64,000 nt of DNA. Origin: V1-33 sp964523105. GTDB lineage: Bacteria; Verrucomicrobiota; Verrucomicrobiia; Verrucomicrobiales; V1-33. Below the pieces are notes generated by a model. The model did no database searches and had not been told where the DNA came from. It worked only from the letters and a program-made list of their open reading frames with translations. The first letter of the stretch is position 1. Each line of letters opens with the position of its first letter. The DNA lies in the NCBI GenBank assembly GCA_964523105.1, contig CAZFZN010000027.1, positions 40,239 to 104,238 on the forward strand, given 5' to 3'. Positions 60,356-64,000 of this stretch are shown piece by piece. The position numbers were made by a program, and so were the translations under genes.

Positions 60356-60461
60356 GAGATGTTGAAAAACCCGCGGGGTTAAGGGGCGGGGCACGCGATT
60401 CTGACGGCTCCGGCGCAGCCTTGCAAGAAGCTTCCTGCCCCGCCGTGAATTTTTTCCGGCG

Positions 60462-63044
60462 TTATTTGAGAGTCTCCAGAAACGCAATGAGATCACGGAA
60501 TTCCTGAACTGTCAGGTTCAATTCCGATCCCTCCGGCATGATGGATACGGGCGCGATGTCGAGCTTCGCCACCTTGCTGTGCGGAATCTGCTCCACTTTG
60601 CCGCCGGGCTGGATGAGGTCCACGCGGCCGCCGGTTTCCTTGTCGCTCTGCACGCCGGAGACGGTGGTGCCGTCTTTGAGTGTGGCCGTTTTCATGACGT
60701 AAAGCGGCCCGATTTCGCGGCTCGGCTGAAGGATGGAATCCACGAGCTTCGCGCGATCCGACGAGCGCGCGATGGTGCTGAGGTCAGGGCCGACTTTGAC
60801 GCCGCGGCCTTCCGCGATGTGACAGGTGGCGCAGTTGGCGGCGGCGCTGAAAAAGACGCGCCGGCCTTCGTCAGGGTCGCCTGTGCCGGTGCGGAGGGCC
60901 TCGTGCCACTGCTCGTCGGTGGCGGGGCGGATTTCCGAAGGCGGCTTTCCAAGCGCCATGCCAAGGGCCGCGTGTTTGGCGGCAAACTGGGTGGAGCCGG
61001 GACCGGTCACAACTTTACCGCTGTCGTCGGCAAGGGTCTTCTCCATCGCCGCCTTCACTTCCGCATTCCCCAGCGCGCTGCGCAACGTGCGCACCGCCTG
61101 ACGGCCCACAGCATTGTCCTTGTCCGCCAGCAGCGGCACGAGGGGAAGCAACTCACCCTCCGCCCGGCCTGACAAAGCATCCAGCGCATCGAGCCGGAGA
61201 GCTTGAGGTGCTGCGCTGTTCAGCGCCAGTTCGCGCAGCGCCACGGTGACCTCCCCTTTCTGCACCGCACCCAGCGTGCGCGCCGCGGCGGCGGCCACGG
61301 CGGGGTCTTTGTCTTTCAGCAGTTCCATGAACGTGCGCGCCGCGCCGTCGCGGTTTTGCAGCGAAAGCATCGCCAGCGCACGAATGGCCGCGGGCTGCGC
61401 GGAGTCGGTGATGGTCTTGAGCAGCAGGCCGTCGAGCGAGCCGGAGGGTTTGGCGAAGGCGTCCTTATCAATGAGTTCCAGGGCGGCGATGCCGGTGCGA
61501 AAGACGTCGCGGTCGGCGCTGTGCTTCTGCATCGCGGCTTCGATGTCGGGCTTAAGTTCTTTGAGGCGGCGCTCTGCCGCTACGATCATGGCCAGGCGGA
61601 CTACAGACGCGACGTCATCACTCAGAACCATGCGCATTTCCGCGACGGAAACCTCTACGTTTCGTTTGCGGATCAACAGAACCCAATTCTCCCGTCCGTG
61701 CGGTGGTTTGATGCTCGCAACTTCACCAGGCCCCCTGCCTATTTCCATGCTTCGACTGAGTAGTCTGTTTCTGGAAAACGGGTCAAGATTCACGGTGGTC
61801 GGCTCGTAGAACCATGACGGACCGAAAACTTGAGGGATTCCCGGGGGGTCGTCGCGATAAAAGAGTGAATCGTAACTTTCGGGTCCGCTGTGCGCCAGCA
61901 CCGCCTCCTCCGCCTTCACCTTCGCCGGCTCCTTCGCGCTGAGTTTCCAAATCCTCCCCTTCCCATGCACCGAATATTCCCGGTCCGCCCAGTCGGTGAC
62001 GAAGACGCTCCCATCCGGCCCCACCGCAAAACACGCCGGCCGAAATCCCGCATCGCCGCGTACGAGCACGCTGCGTTCGCCGAGTGTGACGGACGCACCT
62101 TTGCTCACGAGCTTGTAGGCTTCGATCTGATTGTCGCCCCAGGACGTGACCATCACGTTCAGGCCCGCGCGTCTGAAAGCCGTGCGCCGCATGTCGAGCA
62201 CGTCCGTGGCGGCTTCGCCGGTGCCGCAGATCATGGGGAGAGTGCCGGGGATTTCGCCATTCCAGCACTGGAAGGGATGCGTGCCGGCGCGGCCGTAGGT
62301 CATGTTGAATCCGTAGTCGCCGCCGGGCACGATGTGGAGCAGGCGGTTCGGCGGACAACTGTCAGGATCGTTGTCCACGCAAAGAATGCGGCCCGCGCCG
62401 TCGCATTCGAGACCGAAACCGTTCCAAAGTCCGGTGGCCACGATTTCCAGCGCGCTGCCGTCGCGTTTGAGGCGGAAGACATTCGCGCCGCCGGGCTGGT
62501 ATTCGATCTTCTTTCCGTCCGCCCCGATGGCGGTGTAAGCCACCTGGAGATTCTCGCCGCTGCCTACGTAGAGCCAGCCGTCGGAGGCGAAGGTCATGCC
62601 GCTGAGACCATTGTGAGGGTAGTCGCCCTTCGTCTCCCATCGCATCAGTTCCGTCTGCTTGTCGCACACGCCGTCGCTGTTGGTGTCTTCGAGTTTCAGC
62701 AGCTTGTCGCGCAGCGTGAGGTGCAGCACGCCGTCGGGATCGAACTCAAGGCACATGGCATTGCGAAAGCCCTCAGCAAACGTCGTCGCGCTCCATTTCC
62801 CATCCTGCTGCTGGAAGAGCCGGATGCGGTCCGACTTCGGCCCCTTGTAGTCGGGCCGCACCTGGTGCGTGTTGTTCTCCACGACAAAGAGCCGGCCCTT
62901 CGCATCCGCCGCGATGCCGACGGGCGTGTTGATGTCAGGCTCCGCAGCGATGAGTTCGATCTGCAAATTCGGATCGAGCACCTGCGGCACAGGCACTTCA
63001 GCCAGAGCGGGCGCAGCGGCGAGGAGAAGGAGGAGGCGTTTCAT
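60462..63044 (-). CDS. PVC-type haem-binding propeller protein with HEAT-like repeats
   Basis: 860 residues. Signal peptide MKRLLLLLAAAPALA. A propeller of the membrane-bound dehydrogenase type follows (NTPVGIAADAKGRLFVVEN, GLSGMTFASDGWLYVGSGEN, CFAVGPDGSVFVTDWADREY), then alanine-rich HEAT-like repeats (about 470-700). A haem c motif CATCH (C738, C741, H742) comes next with KVGPDLSTIARSSDRAKLVDSILQPSREIGP, then a tail ending QEFRDLIAFLETLK. It is a very common architecture in Planctomycetes and Verrucomicrobia, presumably periplasmic electron-transfer or sugar oxidation; substrate unknown. ATG at 63044 starts the signal peptide. Confidence 0.92.
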   Translation of the reverse strand: MKRLLLLLAAAPALAEVPVPQVLDPNLQIELIAAEPDINTPVGIAADAKGRLFVVENNTHQVRPDYKGPKSDRIRLFQQQDGKWSATTFAEGFRNAMCLEFDPDGVLHLTLRDKLLKLEDTNSDGVCDKQTELMRWETKGDYPHNGLSGMTFASDGWLYVGSGENLQVAYTAIGADGKKIEYQPGGANVFRLKRDGSALEIVATGLWNGFGLECDGAGRILCVDNDPDSCPPNRLLHIVPGGDYGFNMTYGRAGTHPFQCWNGEIPGTLPMICGTGEAATDVLDMRRTAFRRAGLNVMVTSWGDNQIEAYKLVSKGASVTLGERSVLVRGDAGFRPACFAVGPDGSVFVTDWADREYSVHGKGRIWKLSAKEPAKVKAEEAVLAHSGPESYDSLFYRDDPPGIPQVFGPSWFYEPTTVNLDPFSRNRLLSRSMEIGRGPGEVASIKPPHGRENWVLLIRKRNVEVSVAEMRMVLSDDVASVVRLAMIVAAERRLKELKPDIEAAMQKHSADRDVFRTGIAALELIDKDAFAKPSGSLDGLLLKTITDSAQPAAIRALAMLSLQNRDGAARTFMELLKDKDPAVAAAAARTLGAVQKGEVTVALRELALNSAAPQALRLDALDALSGRAEGELLPLVPLLADKDNAVGRQAVRTLRSALGNAEVKAAMEKTLADDSGKVVTGPGSTQFAAKHAALGMALGKPPSEIRPATDEQWHEALRTGTGDPDEGRRVFFSAAANCATCHIAEGRGVKVGPDLSTIARSSDRAKLVDSILQPSREIGPLYVMKTATLKDGTTVSGVQSDKETGGRVDLIQPGGKVEQIPHSKVAKLDIAPVSIMPEGSELNLTVQEFRDLIAFLETLK

Positions 63045-63146
63045 GAGCGGCGTGAGCCGTAGCCTGCCCCGCCGGTGAGGAACGGTCAAAAACAATCCGC
63101 GTCAGCGGCATTCCACACGCACACCTCCTGAGACTGTGAGCCCCGC

Positions 63147-63626
63147 TCATCCGTGAGTGGCGCCGATCAGTTTCACTTCCAGTCCGAGCCGCCGGGCAAG
63201 TTTCGCCTGGCGCTTGTCACAGGTGAGGAATTTATCGGCTTCCAGGATTAGCGCGGCCGCCACATGCAGTGTATCGAGGGAACGTGCGCCGGTCACTGAA
63301 GTGTGACACTCCGCGAGGGATGCCGCTTCTGCGAGCACACTGTTCATGTCCACCTGCACCGGGAACAGTTGACCGCAGTCCTGCATATGCTGGAGCCGGC
63401 GCAATCCGGTCTGTGTCTCGCGCTTCGTCGCCGCACGGAGGCGGCTGCCGGTTCCCGCCGCTGCATGGATGCGCAGGTAGAGGGAATTCGGCACCTCCAG
63501 CGCGTGCAGCGCATCGTAAATCAGAGGCGGACGTCCCAGTGCACGATGACAATCACGCGCCTCCGCCGTGGCAAAATCCTGCAGAAGCAATTGCACGATG
63601 AAGCTGCTGTCCGCATAGCACTTCAT
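63147..63626 (-). CDS. PIN-domain protein (VapC-like toxin)
   Basis: 159 residues. Acidic positions of a PIN nuclease are visible: D6 in KCYADSSFIVQLLL, E44 in ALEVPNSLY, the aspartate in ARSLDTLHVAAALILEA, and the FLTCDKRQAKLARRLGLEV motif. Overlaps the upstream antitoxin-like gene by 4 bp (ATGA). Probable RNase toxin of a VapBC-type module. Confidence 0.88.
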   Translation of the reverse strand: MKCYADSSFIVQLLLQDFATAEARDCHRALGRPPLIYDALHALEVPNSLYLRIHAAAGTGSRLRAATKRETQTGLRRLQHMQDCGQLFPVQVDMNSVLAEAASLAECHTSVTGARSLDTLHVAAALILEADKFLTCDKRQAKLARRLGLEVKLIGATHG

Positions 63627-63874
63627 CGCCGGGCCTCCAGGAGCACCCGGCAGGTGGAGGGACCAATCAGCGGCGGCATGTCATCCAGTTCGCGCCAAAA
63701 AGCCTCCACGCTGGCCGGCGTCTTTGAACTCCCGCTCTTCTTCGCCGCCCGGTCCGGCTTCAGCACCCACAGCGGATTACCGCCGTCAGTGATGCGCAGA
63801 CCGTGCCCCGCGGCGGTGAGTTTCTTCACCTTCGCGGGAGCGCGCAGCAGTTCTTCAAGGGAAAGCGTTTTCAT
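63623..63874 (-). CDS. VapB/Phd-like antitoxin
   Basis: 83 residues. The opening MKTLSLEELLRAPAKVKKLTAAGHGLRITDGGNPLWVLKP resembles the Phd/YefM-type dimerisation and DNA-binding half, followed by a polar tail with a FWRELDDMPPLIG segment that would wrap the toxin. Precedes the PIN gene with an ATGA overlap. The antitoxin role is inferred from context. Confidence 0.72.
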   Translation of the reverse strand: MKTLSLEELLRAPAKVKKLTAAGHGLRITDGGNPLWVLKPDRAAKKSGSSKTPASVEAFWRELDDMPPLIGPSTCRVLLEARR

Positions 63875-64000
63875 GATCGCAAGGTAAGGGGGTGCGGCAT
63901 GTCGTCAAGGTTCGCCTTGCCCGCCCCTCACGGCTGACACGTAACCCTAAAAGCGGGAATGGGAAATTGACCCCGGCGCTATAAATCAGTAAGGTCCAAG

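Overview
The window looks like chromosome from a GC-rich member of the Verrucomicrobiota (PVC superphylum). The evidence is a combination seen in that group: paired DUF1549/DUF1553 and DUF1501 proteins, a DUF1552 protein, a PVC-type haem-binding propeller protein, a PEP-CTERM tail, an ECF sigma factor coupled to a Ser/Thr kinase with a long C-terminal half, and secreted proteins that end in a short W...W...FFR-type C-terminal module. Intact ddl and ftsQ argue for a peptidoglycan-making, FtsQ-dividing cell rather than a planctomycete. I see no integrase, transposase, phage genes or CRISPR array.

Layout. 1-4.9 kb (minus): secreted repeat protein, ECF sigma factor, and a Ser/Thr kinase cut by the left edge. 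5.2-8.9 kb: mnmA, a Hyi-like isomerase, a phytase-like propeller and an NlpC/P60-like hydrolase. 8.9-15.9 kb (minus): the complete F1Fo ATP synthase operon atpBEFHAGDC. Its spacers carry tracts with a 7-bp period, and a perfect Rex-type palindrome lies upstream. 16-20 kb: a Uma2 nuclease, an ABC ATPase with a permease fused to a CPBP protease, and tRNA-Leu. 20-25 kb: an SDR, ddl-ftsQ, homoserine dehydrogenase and a DUF433/DUF5615 toxin-antitoxin-like pair. 25-32.5 kb: a spermidine-synthase-like methyltransferase, a DUF1552 protein, a PQQ propeller, rplU-rpmA, mscL, an AAA_28 ATPase, a PagL-like deacylase and a HAD hydrolase. 32.5-34.9 kb: tuf preceded by tRNA-Thr, then bioD.

34.9-39.6 kb holds two divergent signalling units. 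One is a YbjN-like protein coupled to a GYF/PH membrane protein. The other is a tightly overlapped operon of hybrid histidine kinase, PATAN-Roadblock-like protein and Roadblock protein. 39.6-43.5 kb: an unknown coiled-coil membrane protein, a REP-like hairpin pair, an isolated nuoD, and a frameshifted RhuM-family pseudogene. 43.5-47.1 kb: a DUF1549/DUF1553-DUF1501 pair. 47.3-55.6 kb: three large secreted proteins with related NPSFE modules, one of them a CotH/lamin-tail protein. 55.6-64 kb: an MFS transporter, a beta-CASP MBL nuclease, a 28-bp inverted-repeat element, a metallophosphatase, a DUF3127 protein with an RGG-like tail, a PVC haem protein and a VapBC-like pair.

The most promising observations are the Rex-type operator upstream of the ATP synthase operon, the heptad repeat tracts concentrated inside that operon, the hybrid kinase/PATAN/Roadblock operon, and the C-terminal module shared by three secreted proteins. 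All family assignments come from reading motifs; no database search was run.
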